DNA of 64,000 nucleotides from Liopterus haemorrhoidalis (GCA_963971575.1 OZ020618.1:47816509-47880508), one strand, 5' to 3'. Shown: positions 1-11,310, counted from the stretch's first letter. Program-made: numbers and translations. The notes: generated by a model not told the origin, from the sequence alone.

Positions 1-235
1 TTTATGTTCCCTTTCAATGGGGTGAAAACCATTTGAAAGCCAAGTTCTATTTTAAAATATTGTGAAGTTTAAAGAAGCGTAAAATGAGTACTCCTACTTA
101 ATTGTGTACTACATTCAATGGCGGCTTTTAATTTGGTTGCAGATTTGCGCAAATTCCAAAAAAGACGACGATACAATTTTTGGTAATAAAAATCAACGCA
201 ATCTATTCGTTATAATATACAGGTAACCATTCGAA

Positions 236-515
236 GTATGCCACCATTGCTATCTCGAGAATTATAAGAGCTATGAGGCAAGAAGGAAGGAGATCGGAGA
301 GGGAAACCAGAATGAGAATAGGAAGAAAGAGAGGGACACTGGAGCAAGAAGAAAGAAATGAGAAAATGTAATATATTGTAAATTAAATTGTACTGTGTTG
401 TACGTTATGTAATTTGGATTGTTTTGGTTATTTTATTTATTTTATTTCTATTTGTAATGGCTAATACCCTGAACGCCGCAAGGCCTAGGGAGAAATAAAG
501 AATATATATATAATA
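236..515 (+). mobile_element. Probable LINE 3' end (ORF tail plus 3' UTR)
   Basis: A short open stretch rich in Arg, Glu and Lys codons ends at a TAA near 370. An AT-rich trailer follows with an AATAAA near 494 and a (TA)n-like tail. The layout resembles the 3' end of a 5'-truncated non-LTR retrotransposon. No reverse transcriptase motif remains, so the family is not assigned. Confidence 0.35.
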
Positions 516-1490
516 ATTGGATCTTGACGTGTGTATGTATAAATAAAACTTCTCTGTTGATCGTCAAATTATAAAATATATATTATGAATTAATAAAAAG
601 ACGTTTCGGCCACGAAAATGTGGTCATCATCAGTCTACAATAAAATGGAATACATAAGCATATTAAAAAATATAAAAAACAAATAATGTAAAAATAAAAA
701 TGATTTGTGGTTTTAATCTTACAATTAATAAGTGCTTTATGAACATGTCTTCTAACTGAAGTCATAAACATCAGCTGGCAATGTAATATTGATTCTGTTC
801 ATTTGCATCAGCTGCAGGTGGTAAATTGCCTTTAGTGTGTCATAGAATGGCCAGGAGATGGCAGTGTTGGAAACCGGTAGAATCCAATCTTGCATCTCAT
901 CAATCGTTCGTGAATCACATTGAATACTATACACTGCACTTTGAAGTACATTAATGCAAAAATTCAATATCAAAGTAGAACATACAAATATTGAATTTTT
1001 ATCCTTAATTTTGTTCTGTAGCTTAAAATGACAGAAAATGAAAAATGCTGCAAGAAAATCTAAAACTAGAATCCATTTACCATAACAATGAGATGACGTC
1101 ACAGTTCAAGAACTTCCCTTGTTGCCACTTCGCTAATTGTCAAAAAAGTTAGGTTATATCGAACTACTTCTAAAAAGAAATTGAAAACCTATATTTCCTA
1201 TGGAGGAAAGGAATTAATGTAAACTATGATGCATAGCAGTTCTTTCCAACCGATTTGTGGCGAAATTTATGGTTTAAATTATATTAAGTGTGTAATGTAG
1301 TACTAATATTATCACATGCAAAACGAAGGGATCATTGTAGGCCACTATTCCAGAAACTAGGAATATTGACGTTCCCATGCGTTTACATTTACAATATACT
1401 TATGTATACAAGAAAATATAAACAAACTTTTAGTACACATGCAGATACGCACTCGCATAACACAAGACATAAAACCAATATGTTACTACC
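516..1490. other. No gene seen
   Basis: AT-rich sequence with short ORFs only. They have no recognisable domain, no splice-supported exon and no clear repeat boundary. I see nothing to annotate. Confidence 0.5.
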
Positions 1491-2473
1491 AAAAATTGAT
1501 GTGAAGTGTGAATTTTCACACATTTCAGGGTTTTGCAGGTATTTAGTAAGTGAATGATGATTATTTTGGATGCGAAAACAAATTTTATATTAAAATATTT
1601 TTTTTGTTAATTTTAATTCGAACGCCAATACCATTATTTAGGTTTCTAAATATGTGCAGTATTTTTTTTTATATATAGCAAGGTTCATTAAGAATTTTAA
1701 AAATTGCGCCTATGGCTTCCATTGGTTGTTATAAGTTCCGCCCCTCTGATTTCGTGTACATTGAAACAGAATTAAATTATAACTTAAACAATTTCCACTG
1801 GCTATTAAATTTACGCTTTTAAAAATTAAATGCAATATTTGCCAAAATATAACTAGAATTTTGAAAAAATAATTTAAACAATATAAAAATTTAAAAAAAA
1901 AACAATAATAATAGTCTCTTCTCACATGGTTCGATCCCTTTCGGATGAGGTTACTTGCGTGAAAAATCAGCTTCTAATACCACTAGACCAGCACACATGT
2001 TACAGTGTGGCATGTTACAAAGCTATAAGTTGAGTACATTATTAGCCAAAAATCACAAAAAATGCGTTTTTTTCCAAAAACCTAATCTGATCAAAAATTC
2101 CTGTTGAACTATTTCGGTTCACACCAATGTACATTACTTAGAATTTTTTCAGATTTTTAGTTTAAACCATCAGGGCTACAGGGTGTGGGACAAAAAAAAT
2201 TTTGCACAATTTTGGCAAAAATCGCTTCAAAATAATTTATTTTGCAAAAATAAAAATTTGATCGTTAATCCACGTACCAACGGCTTTCATTTGATACCCT
2301 ACTCAGAATTATAAAAAAATATTTTTTTTTTTCGATGAGCACATATTTCTTTATATTTTTAGGGGGATATGTTTTTTAGATGTTTTAGTATTTTTCCTAT
2401 GTGTCAAAGAGTTGTATAAGCATGCCAAATTTCAATTCTCTAGGTTTAGCCGTTTGGCTACAATTTTTACCGA

Positions 2474-2519
<46 letters not shown>

Positions 2520-2570
2520 GACAAAATGAAGGTATAAGGGTTTTTTGGTCATACCTACAAAACCCTAAAA
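1491..2570 (+). mobile_element. Composite microsatellite-bearing repeat, copy 1 (Helentron/HINE-like)
   Basis: First of several copies of a ~1.1 kb non-coding repeat. Blocks in order: a left end reading TGTGAAGTGTGAATTTTCAC, an AT-rich block, an antisense tRNA-like module (1926-1999), a block containing CAGGGTGTGGGACAAAA, a (CAGA)n microsatellite at about 2474-2519, and a terminal inverted pair AGGGTTTTTTGG/CCTACAAAACCCT. Related copies lie at 16048-17145, 27379-28520, 17945-19285 (old) and 54236-54917 (truncated). A subterminal CAGA/GTCY microsatellite plus a terminal hairpin is typical of Helentron-associated (DINE/HINE) elements; that class assignment is inference. Confidence 0.75.
1926..1999 (-). 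repeat. tRNA-like module (type A) inside composite repeat copy 1
   Basis: Read on the minus strand it carries an A-box-like GCTGGTCTAGTGG and a B-box-like GGGATCGAACC about 50 bases apart, the layout of an internal Pol III promoter. No complete cloverleaf can be drawn, so this is a tRNA-derived module and not a functional tRNA gene. The same type occurs in copy 2 at 16635-16710. Confidence 0.55.
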
Positions 2571-2932
2571 ATGAGGCTAAATCTCACAAAACAAAGTCCA
2601 TCTTATTACGGTCCGGTACTATATAATAAACTACCGAATAATATTAAAGAACTGAATATTAATAAATTTAAATCAGCTGTGAAGAATTTGTTAGTGAGAT
2701 ATAGTTTCTACAGTGTACATGAATATCTTTGTGCAAACTTTTTGAATTATAATTTACGTAGGCATAACTATCTTAAGTTGTTACTTTTATATTATAAATG
2801 GCTGTATAGCCTGTAATAAAAATGTTAATACCGTTATAGATTAAGATTATTTGTGTAATGACTTGAGGAATGCAATTGTATGTATTGTCTATCTTCTAAT
2901 AAAGAATTATTATTATTAAAAAAAAAAAATAA
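2571..2932 (+). mobile_element. LINE 3' terminus (reverse-transcriptase C-terminus and tail)
   Basis: The ORF at 2571-2816 contains PSYYGPVLYNKLPNNIKEL followed by FKSAVKNLL and FYSVHEYL, the usual C-terminal pattern of jockey/CR1-type LINE polyproteins. A trailer with AATAAAG, an (ATT)n run and an A tract (about 2898-2932) follows. It is heavily 5'-truncated and abuts composite repeat copy 1, which may have inserted into it. Confidence 0.6.
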
Positions 2933-4150
2933 AATTTCAGTGTATAAGAATCATCAGAAATAATTGTTTTTAGATGTGTCGTCGTTGTTTTCATCCTTAT
3001 AATACAATTTACTTTAATTTTTCGCCTGGTGTCACATTGAAACAGTGGGTTCAGGAAGCAAAGTCGGAGTGTTCCGAGTCACTCTGTTTAACTCCAGACC
3101 ACTCGAATAAACGCGTTTAGATCTTTTCTCGAACGCTCCGAGCTTGCTTCCCGAACTCACCTAAAGAGATCGGAAAGCAATGATAAAAAGCCAATTTTTT
3201 TATCTCGCTCTAATGGTCACATGACTGTACCCAAATCCGCACAACTGTGGTTTTCAGAATGGGTTCTCATCCTCTTAATCGCCAAATTTTCTTTTTCATT
3301 CTGTGCTCTCTAACCTAGTACAAAATTCATATAAATTCTGTTATTTTTACATAAATTGATTGAATTCTAAAACCGTTTAATTTCCACTTAAAATGTACAT
3401 TTATCCACCAATTTTTTATTAACCCAGGCATGTAATTTTGTATTATAATTAAATCTGTGTTGTGGATTTTGAAAATTACTAAAAATTACCTTTTATCTGA
3501 ATAAAAAACAGTAAACTCCATACACACACGGTACAGCTTTTATATGGTTCATGTTTACAACTACGTTCCAAATTTTACTAATTAAATTTTAATTGTAGAT
3601 CCCCATTAAAAAAAAATCAGACGTGTTTTTATTCCCCAATATAATGACGATCGATAGTGCAACATAACTGTAAAACATACTGTAAGGCAAAAACAGAGTG
3701 GCCTAAAACAAACTTTACGACTTTCATTTCAAATAATTATAGTACGAGGCGGGATAAAAATAGTTCGACTGAAAATTAAAGATTTTCTTGACGGTCGAGA
3801 AGGTCTATTGTCCGTTAATTTTTTGGTCATTTGGAGATAGTCGATGTATAAAATCCCTTTAGCGACCTAGAAAATGGATGTCATGACTTTTCAAGCTGAT
3901 CACTTTTGCCTTCGTTGGAGTCGGAAAACTGGAATGAATCCACTTTTTGGACTACTCCTTGATCTCTTCTTCTTCTTTGGGCACTGTCAGTTGGGTTGAC
4001 TTTTGTCTGCACTCACATAATTTCTCCATCTTGTTCTAGTATTGAATTTCTCATCTTGATCTCTCGGATTTTTCTCAATTTGAAAGCATTTTGCGATCCG
4101 CATTTGCTCTTGTAATTTAAAACATTTAGTACAGGCATGAGCTACCTATG
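2933..4150. other. No gene seen; one inverted repeat at 3045-3160
   Basis: Mostly AT-rich unassigned sequence. At 3045-3079 and 3128-3160 there is an imperfect inverted repeat with ~33-base arms (GTGGGTTCAGGAAGCA against TGCTTCCCGAACTCAC) around a ~48-base loop. This could be a small fold-back element. No coding exon was recognised. Confidence 0.4.
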
Positions 4151-4159
4151 ACCCGCGGG

Positions 4160-4880
4160 CCTGATCCTGCTTTAATACTCCAACAGTAGTCAGCCATCAT
4201 GTGAGTATCTCACCTTCCTTGATAACGTCTCTCCATCTCTTTTAAATCCTGATGGAAATGTTCACCCTGTTCATCACTAACATCCCCAAGATTAACAGGA
4301 AATTTGTCAAGATGTCTGTTTAATAAATGAAGTCTGTTTAATAAATGAAGACGCTCATGTTGCACCCCTGATGATGATAATTTTCAATCAAATTTTCAAC
4401 GACCTCCACATAGTTTTCGGCTTTTTTATTCCCAAGAAAATTTTTGATAAGCGCCACGAAAGACTGCCATGCTTTCTTCTCCATATCATCCATATGTACA
4501 GTGAAATGTGGGTCATTCACTAATTTTCTAATTTGTGGTCCGTCAAAAATGCCAGCTTTTAACTTCTCATTACTGAGACTTTGAAATGTTTCAGATATAT
4601 ATTTGAAACAGTCACCATCTTTGTTCAACGCTTTTACAAACTGCTTCATTAGACCCAGTTTAATATGAAGAGGGGGGAAAATGATTTTTGTTCGCTCCAC
4701 CAAAGGTTCGTGTATTATGTTTGGGTCTCCAACATTTAAATCTATTCTCACCGGCCAATTTTTCTGAGTCCAATGCTTATCTCTCGCTCAGCTGTCCCAC
4801 AAACACAATAAACATGGATATTTTGTGAATCCACCTTGTTGGCCAAGTAAAAAGTTTACCATTTTAAGTTGTAAAAAGAT
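4160..4880 (-). pseudogene. Broken copy of a multicopy arthropod ORF (probable transposon-derived protein)
   Basis: The minus strand keeps an open piece of 137 codons (4751-4338) with LHIKLGLMKQFVKALNKDG, LKAGIFDGPQIRKL and FLGNKKAENY. After a frame break and a small duplication of the ATTTATTAAACAGAC segment it continues as FPVNLGDVSDEQGEHFHQD and MMADYCWS. Upstream, GGFTKYPCLLCLWDS followed by a stop belongs to the same family. I recall this pattern as a high-copy 'uncharacterised protein' family in arthropod genomes, probably from a mobile element; the element class is unknown to me. Several stops and frame changes make this copy dead. Confidence 0.6.
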
Positions 4881-6690
4881 CTATAACAAGTACCTGCATG
4901 TAAGGCGTTCCTACGAAATATATTGGACAACAAGAACGAAGTTGAAATTAAAGTAGAAGTATATCAGAACTTGAAAAAGTGAAAAAAGTCAAAATAGGAG
5001 AGAACAAAAATTTGACGTGATAGGCAGAAACTGTTAACATTTTTGAAATCAGCACCCCAAAATTAGTTAAAAACAAGTATCAGATCTAAGTAAGCAAAAA
5101 AAAAGTTTAAATTTGTTGACCAGTGTTATAAATTAAATTATATCTAGGAAATTATAATGTGAAATTTTAAGTTAATTATTCCCGAAAGTTGTAAACATGT
5201 ATCTTCGCATATTCGGAATGAAAAGCCATAACAGTATGGTACTTAACAGCATAGTGGCTCTGTAAATTTATTGGAATCCAGCTCTATTATATGTTAGTTT
5301 TTTAAAAGTACCAATACTGGCTATAACTCTTTTAGTAGCATCATAAATATTTATATTGTTATAATACATCCTGCACAAATATCTAAATTATCAGAAATTA
5401 ATAATAAAATTTATAGATAACCCATCCATAAAACAGTGATATTAAATTTAAATTTTTGAATATTTATGCATATTCACATTTTTATAAAATTAAATACGGA
5501 GAGAAAAAAATATTCATAAAATTTCATGAGTGTTATACGCTGATAAGCGGGTTTTTATTAAAAAATGCTTATTTGGTTTATATTATAAATCTAAATTTAA
5601 ATTTTAAATACGTTTAATATGATTTATAATAACACGTAACAGATAGTGTACACATAAAATTTATCATCATCAACATTGGCGCGACAGCCCGAAGTGAACT
5701 TTGGCCTTGTGTTTCCAGGTAATAAAAAACCAAAAATTCATAGTTTTTGAATTTTTACACTATGAGTTCTGTCTCTATGTATGGGCCCATATTTCAATAC
5801 CTGAAAGAAAACATTTTTTAATCATAAGAAATTCAAAATATAGACTAATTGTTACAACCTGGGTTATGTGGAACCACATTTAAATTTTCATTAGCATCAA
5901 TAATTTCTTCAAATAATATATTATTAAAATGTATTGCGATATTGTGAAGCACGACACAGGCATAAGTGATTTTTTTTAGCTTTCGGAGGATTATAATTTT
6001 AGGTTCTGTGTCTCAACAAAAACCAATCCGGCTCTTTAGAACTTCATTTACATCTTTTCTACACAATTACTTGGTAACTCAAAAGCATTACTTATATCAC
6101 ACGACAACAATGGACCATTCTCAGCTCTACACTTAAGAATTCACTTTAAAGAGTAATAAAGTTTTAATTGTGTCTTATAATAATTAATATTTTTACCATA
6201 TTACATTTTATTATCATTACTATTTTTTTTTTAATAAAATGACATTTACGAAGATAGGATCAGCCATTTTTGCAAACTAAACATCAACTTTTAAAGCAAC
6301 AGTTTTGGTCGGCGCTTATTGTAAAACGTCAACAGGAAATTATAACGCCGCCGCATATATGCATAGATTATAAATTTTACGATTAAAATTAACGTCAGTT
6401 TTTATAGAATATAATATTGACATACTGCATTTTTACTTAGTCTGTACATCCCTCAAAACTCAAGATCCCCCTCACATAGTGAGTTTCCAAGACTTGCGAG
6501 CGGATTAAGTCTGAAAGCCCCTCTTCACGTCCGCTGACTGGCTGCTACGATTCTTAGAAAGTAGTTAAGGGTTGTTGAATTAAAGTCCTCATTTTAACTA
6601 ACCTACTTTAATAACGATACTGGATTTAATATTTACATTATTTACACTAGACTATCACTTGCGTTGATAAAAGCTAATCCAGTAAGACTG
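4881..6690. other. No gene seen
   Basis: AT-rich with short unrelated ORFs only. No domain, convincing splice-bounded exon or repeat boundary was recognised. Confidence 0.5.
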
Positions 6691-6714
6691 CGATTTTGCG
6701 AGAAACGTCGTGGG

Positions 6715-7150
6715 GCCTGCTGTTCAGATCCAAGCGAGGAGCAAAAAAAAAAAGTTCCTCATCTCCATGCGCGGGGTCTATTGTTGAACCGCGGGGCCTG
6801 TTGGTCAGATCCAAGTAGGAGCAAAAAAAAAGTTCCTCATCTCCATGCGCGGGGCCCATTGTTGAACCGCGGAGCCTGTTGTTCAGATCCAAGTGAGGAG
6901 CAAGAAAAAAGTCCTCATCTCCATGCGCGGGGCCTGCTGTTCAGATCCAAGTGAAGAGCAAAAACAAAGGTCCTCATGTCCATGCGCGGGGCCTATTGTT
7001 GAACCGCGGGGCCTGCTGGTCAGATCCAAATGAGGAGCAAAAAAGGGCCTCATCTCCATGCGCGGGGCCTGTTGTTGAACCGCGGGGCCTGCCGTTGAAC
7101 GCGGGGCCTGCTGTTGACCGCGGGGCCTGCTGTTGACCGCGGGACCATGT
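6715..7150. repeat. GC-rich minisatellite with ~60-90 bp units
   Basis: Five to six tandem units alternate a GC-rich block (GCGGGGCCTG, TTGTTGAACCGC, TCAGATCCAAGTGAGGAGC) with an A-run and GTCCTCATCTCCATGCG. Toward the right the units shorten to the GC block alone. It is sharply GC-richer than its surroundings. The piece GAGCAAAAAA followed by GTCCTCA also occurs in the AT-rich minisatellites at 11085, 17146, 18425 and 49540. The ORFs across it are by-products of the repeat. Confidence 0.85.
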
Positions 7151-7170
7151 GCGGCTGCACATGCTGCACA

Positions 7171-8704
7171 TACCTCGCGCTGGCCCTGGAACTACACTTA
7201 CTTTTCTTAACCTTATGACTGCCTAAACTCAACTACCCTGAGAGGCTTTCAGTGCCCGACTATAAAATATCATTTCACACCCCGGTCATCCAGACGATAG
7301 TTATTATTCATAAATTAAATAGTATAAACTCTCCAGATAATAAAACCAAATTAATATTAATCTTAAAGGCAGAGATTAATAGTTTTTCCCCTATGGCCCA
7401 ATAAATCTAATCTGATTAATTGACAGAGGTGTCATCTTTTTAAGAATTTACAATTCTATTTTCATATTAACTTTATATAGATCTCAAGTTACAGTAATAA
7501 ACATGTCTACCCTTATATTAAATGACTTTTCAAAAAAAATATCTTATTTTTTATCATTTAACATTTTAAATATTGTTGTATTGAATTTAATTATGAAATT
7601 TTATTTCTGAATCAATACCAAAACTACCTCCGTCACATTTGTATCAGTTCTTGTAATTGCTGCTCTAGTAAACTGTGTATTATAAAATAGACCGTATTTA
7701 ATTTTATATTGATAGTACTGAAATTCCAGATCAAAAGCCCTAATAATTAACCAGACCGTAAAATTCATCATGATGTTGAGTAATATATGTGTCAATAATA
7801 AAAGTTTCCACGTTCCATGACATAAACCCAGTAAAGTGGATCCATTTGTCAATTCGACAACTAATTTTCAGATGTCAACTAGAGAATTTCGTGATTTTCT
7901 GACAAACACTGGGGAAAATTGGAATAAACGGCTTCACGTCTAGTCAGTATGTCGTGGATTGATTTTGTCACCTCTCTTAGACCTGTACAACAACGTGTAG
8001 AAATTTCATTATAGTTTGTCCGTTATAAATGTTCCGCAGTTGAACACGAGAACCAGTAGACGATGACTATATCACTGGACATGTCGATAGTTTGTTTCAG
8101 GAGACCACAATTGGGTTAATGTTTGTAGTGCTGTATCTAAGTGCAAATGTTAAGATTTTAACAGTAGATCTGAGTATAATGCAGTTGAAAGAACAGTGCG
8201 AGGATTGAAAATAATCCGGAAAAAGCTTTTGTAGTCGTTCTCAAACTTTTAGAAGTTTTGAATATGTTTTTCCAATTTGCGAAACATCAAAATCAATAAT
8301 ATATACATACAAAGCAACTCATTCTTAGAGCTATACCAAATACTCAGAAAAGTATTTGAAATACCAAATACTTGAAAGTATGGTTCCCTCTCTTACCAAC
8401 TCTGGCGATTCTGTCAGCTGTTTTTGACAGTTCTATGTCTCTTTTTCCAACTAATCTCCTGTTTTCGCCTTCCTACCTTATTTCTGAGGTCTTCCCGGAT
8501 CTTTATCTTTCCGAAATCACCTTCTTTAAATTTTGTTGTTTTTTCATTTATATGAAAAATCGGATTTTTTGTTCACTTCACTATTACTCTCTATTTGCTT
8601 TACAGCGCCCTCTCTGTACTCACGCCCAGCAGCCAAAAGACGGATGTTTTTTCATAAAAAAAAAAAAACTTTTGTTATGCAATATAAGCAATGTCAATTG
8701 ACAT
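7171..8704. other. No gene seen
   Basis: AT-rich intergenic sequence. The ORF near 8372-8733 ends in low-complexity T/A runs and has no recognisable domain. No exon or RNA gene was recognised. Confidence 0.5.
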
Positions 8705-8789
8705 TTTCTGATTTTTTTTGGATTTTGGTTTAAATATCCATATATATATATATGGATATTTAAACAAAAAATCCAAAAAAAATCAGAAA
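8705..8789. repeat. Long near-perfect palindrome
   Basis: Arms of about 42 bases (TTTCTGATTTTTTTTGGATT pairing with AATCCAAAAAAAATCAGAAA) meet at a (TA)n centre near 8745, with only two or three mismatches and no real loop. It could extrude as a cruciform or be a fold-back MITE remnant. Neither arm continues into a recognised element. Confidence 0.85.
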
Positions 8790-8951
8790 TATATATCTTT
8801 TTATTTTATTTTTTTTTCTTTTAAATGAATTTTTGTGAGTTTTGATTATTATACATTTAATGGGTTTGGAAAAAATGTATGTATGAAATGTACTTAATTC
8901 GAAGCCGAAAGGCATGAATAAAGATTATTACTATACTATACTAAATAGGTA

Positions 8952-9970
8952 TAAACTATTTCTAACGTTTAAGCGGAAATATATATTGAAATCTAGAAAC
9001 TTTTATCGACTGACTAGGGTATTTTGACCATTTTGTTTAAGCTTTGTAAATAATACTTGCATTGAACTTTTTTAGGTTAGGGTGAATTGTCATTATAAAA
9101 TGCCATTCTCATCACATTTTGATTTTTTGTGTCACTCTTAACCAGGGCTTCGAACCGTTATTTTTTTCGTTAGGATTTCGTTCCTGTTCAATTAAAAAAA
9201 ATTAATCGGTTCGGTTCCGGTTTTCGTTCCGGCAAAAACAACTTTTTTTTTTCGGTTTTCGGTTTTCGGTTCAGTTCCGAGTGATAATTTTGTAAATGCT
9301 TATACTAATAATAGAAATTTATTTTCTACTATAATTTAGTAGAACATTTTATTCCTTATTTTGTAATAATCATACCAAGGCCGCTGCCAAGGGGGGGATT
9401 CTTGGCGTTCACCCCCCCTCACCCCTCTGTCCGAAATAATAGAAGAGCATTTTTTTACTTATTAGTTAAAAAAAATACGATTTTTTTCTGCTTATCAGTT
9501 TAAAAAATAATCTTAAATAAAATGTACTTTATATTCACTCACATAAACATTATCTGAACCGAAATAAACCGATGTTTTTTTTCGGTTCAGTTCCGGTTTT
9601 CGTTCCGACAAAAATAACGGTTTTTTTCGGTTTTCGGTTTTCGGTTCCGGTTCGAAGCCCTGTTCTTAACACAAATTACTCATTTCTTAAATTTTGTGTT
9701 TCAAGTTTTGAAATATTCTATATAATTATAATATAATGTAATATATTATACCAATAAATTATACTATTATATATAGTCTGCTCGAAAAGTTTAAGCGGAA
9801 CTAAACTAAATTATTATTTTCTTAAATTGTCATAAGCTCACTTTTCAACGATTAAATGCGGCTTTTATTTAAATAAAATGAAACATGAAATAAACTAGGC
9901 AAGCTCTGTTTTTGTGTCAACTTTCAACAACGAAACTCCCGTTTAGTTCCGCTTAAACCAAAGTAATGAA
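8952..9970. mobile_element. Diverged copy of the TA-flanked MITE family, interrupted by a hAT MITE
   Basis: Diverged match to the MITE at 10190-10591: both share ACGTTTAAGCGGAA-like left ends, TTTTGTTTAAGCTTTGTAAA, TTTGATTTTTTGTGTCA and a right end TTTAGTTCCGCTTAA. At the point aligned to CATTCTTAATACAAC in the intact copy it is split by the hAT MITE 9143-9662. An extra internal end-like sequence (GTTTAAGCGGAACTAA) near 9797 suggests a rearranged or double copy. Confidence 0.55.
9143..9662. mobile_element. hAT-type MITE
   Basis: Terminal inverted repeats CAGGGCTTCGAACCG and CGGTTCGAAGCCCTG bound 520 bp. Flanks are CTCTTAAC (9135-9142) and TTCTTAAC (9663-9670), an 8-bp target-site duplication with one mismatch. 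The interior has repeated TTTTCGGTTTTCGGTTCCGG blocks on both sides. No transposase coding remains. Confidence 0.8.
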
Positions 9971-10189
9971 CTATACCGAACAAACTATTTAAAATATGAA
10001 ATTTATACTTTTAAAAAGTATAAGATTTTCACTTTTGTAAGAACAAACTAAGAGGAAATTTTGTTTTCAATAGTTTGCATCTTTGAAATTGTATGTCATG
10101 TTGGTATTAAAAAATATCACTTTTTTAAAATGTCGATCCATTTGACATATGTCATAAAGAAAAATGATATCTTAATTATAATGATCATA

Positions 10190-10591
10190 CAGTCTGTTCC
10201 AAACGGTTAAGCGGAACTAGATTTTGCAATCTAGTTACTTTCATCGTTTAAATCGTGCCTTTCGGCCGTTTTGTTTAAGCTTTGTAAATCATACTTACAA
10301 TAAACATTTTTTGGGTAAGGTTAATATCATTTTAAAATGTCATTTTCTTTATATTTTGATTTTTTGTGTCATTCTTAATACAACTTTCCCATTTATTTAT
10401 TTTTTTGTCATTGAAATATCTAAAAAAAATATTTAATTTTGACATATGTCATTCGTTTCCATGGTTTCATTGTTAAAATTTTAAATTTTGACATCCCAAC
10501 GTGAAAAATAACCCAAGCAAGGTCCCTTCTCGTGACAACCTAAAAGAACTAAATTCCCATTTAGTTCCGCTTAACCGTTTGGAACAGACTG
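10190..10591. mobile_element. TA-flanked MITE, copy 1 (402 bp)
   Basis: Bounded by nearly perfect ~29-bp inverted repeats starting CAGTCTGTTCCAAACGG and flanked by TA on both sides, as expected for a Tc1/mariner-mobilised MITE. A second copy in the opposite orientation lies at 43056-43463, and a diverged one at 8952-9970. The ~70-codon ORF shared by the copies has no domain and reflects only sequence conservation. Confidence 0.9.
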
Positions 10592-10963
10592 TAACTTAGA
10601 AACCTAAAGTCGGTTTTACAGCGTAAAGAATATTTTTAATTGACATTTAAAGTCAGTGATACTCTATAAAAGTAATTAAAATAACCAGATCTAGTTTGTT
10701 CTTACAAAAGTGAACAGCTTACAATTGAAATAATGTATTTTAAATACTTTATATGTATTTGTATTTGTATGTATAAGTATTTAAAATTTCATAAATGTAA
10801 TTGAAATACCGAATTTCTTAAATATTTCAAATGTGAAAGATATTATGAATGCATATACTTTAGAAGTATTTCAAATATTCCCCTAGTACAGTGGTACTTC
10901 GACTTACGAACTTAATTCGTTTCTGACCGCAGTTCGTATCTTGAAATGTATGTATCTCGAAAC

Positions 10964-11310
10964 CAGGGTTGCCAGATTATTATTTTACCAAATCGGGATT
11001 TTTACCAAATAAATATAAAAAATTCGGGATTAAGACTTCAAAATTTTTCAAAATGTTTATAAACAAACTCTCTCCCAAAATAGTAGTGACGAGCAAAAAA
11101 AGGTCTACACTCCCAAAATAGAACTGATGAGCAAAAAAAAAGGTACTCACTCCCAAAATAGAAGTGGTGAGCAAAAAAAAGGTCCTCAAAGTGAAGAGCC
11201 AAATATTTTTCTTTTGATTAATTCGGGATTTTAGCTGTTCCGCACGGGACAATCTATTTTTGTTTAAAAAGCGGGACGTCCCGCGAAATTCGGGACGTCT
11301 GGCAACCCTG
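10964..11310. mobile_element. hAT-type MITE carrying a minisatellite (347 bp)
   Basis: Terminal repeats CAGGGTTGCCAGAT and GTCTGGCAACCCTG, with a perfect 8-bp target-site duplication CTCGAAAC at 10956-10963 and 11311-11318. The interior holds about three units of a ~43-bp repeat (CACTCCCAAAATAGAA, TGATGAGCAAAAAAAAGG) at about 11085-11180, flanked by CGGGATTTT-type blocks. There is no coding sequence. Confidence 0.9.

Noticed and set aside
752..1102. 116-codon ORF on the minus strand
   Set aside because: No recognisable domain, AT-driven composition and no splice or neighbour support.
6715..7150. CRISPR-like array
   Set aside because: Units are contiguous minisatellite repeats without unique spacers, and this is a eukaryotic genome.
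6664..7232. Overlapping ORFs in the GC-rich block
   Set aside because: All follow the tandem units and have no start context or domain.
8372..8733. Overlapping ORFs starting with a hydrophobic segment
   Set aside because: No homology recognised, they end in an A-run and abut the palindrome; likely chance.
10224..10436. Conserved ~70-aa ORF shared with 43220-43429
   Set aside because: The conservation comes from two copies of one MITE; the reading frame itself is hydrophobic and low complexity.
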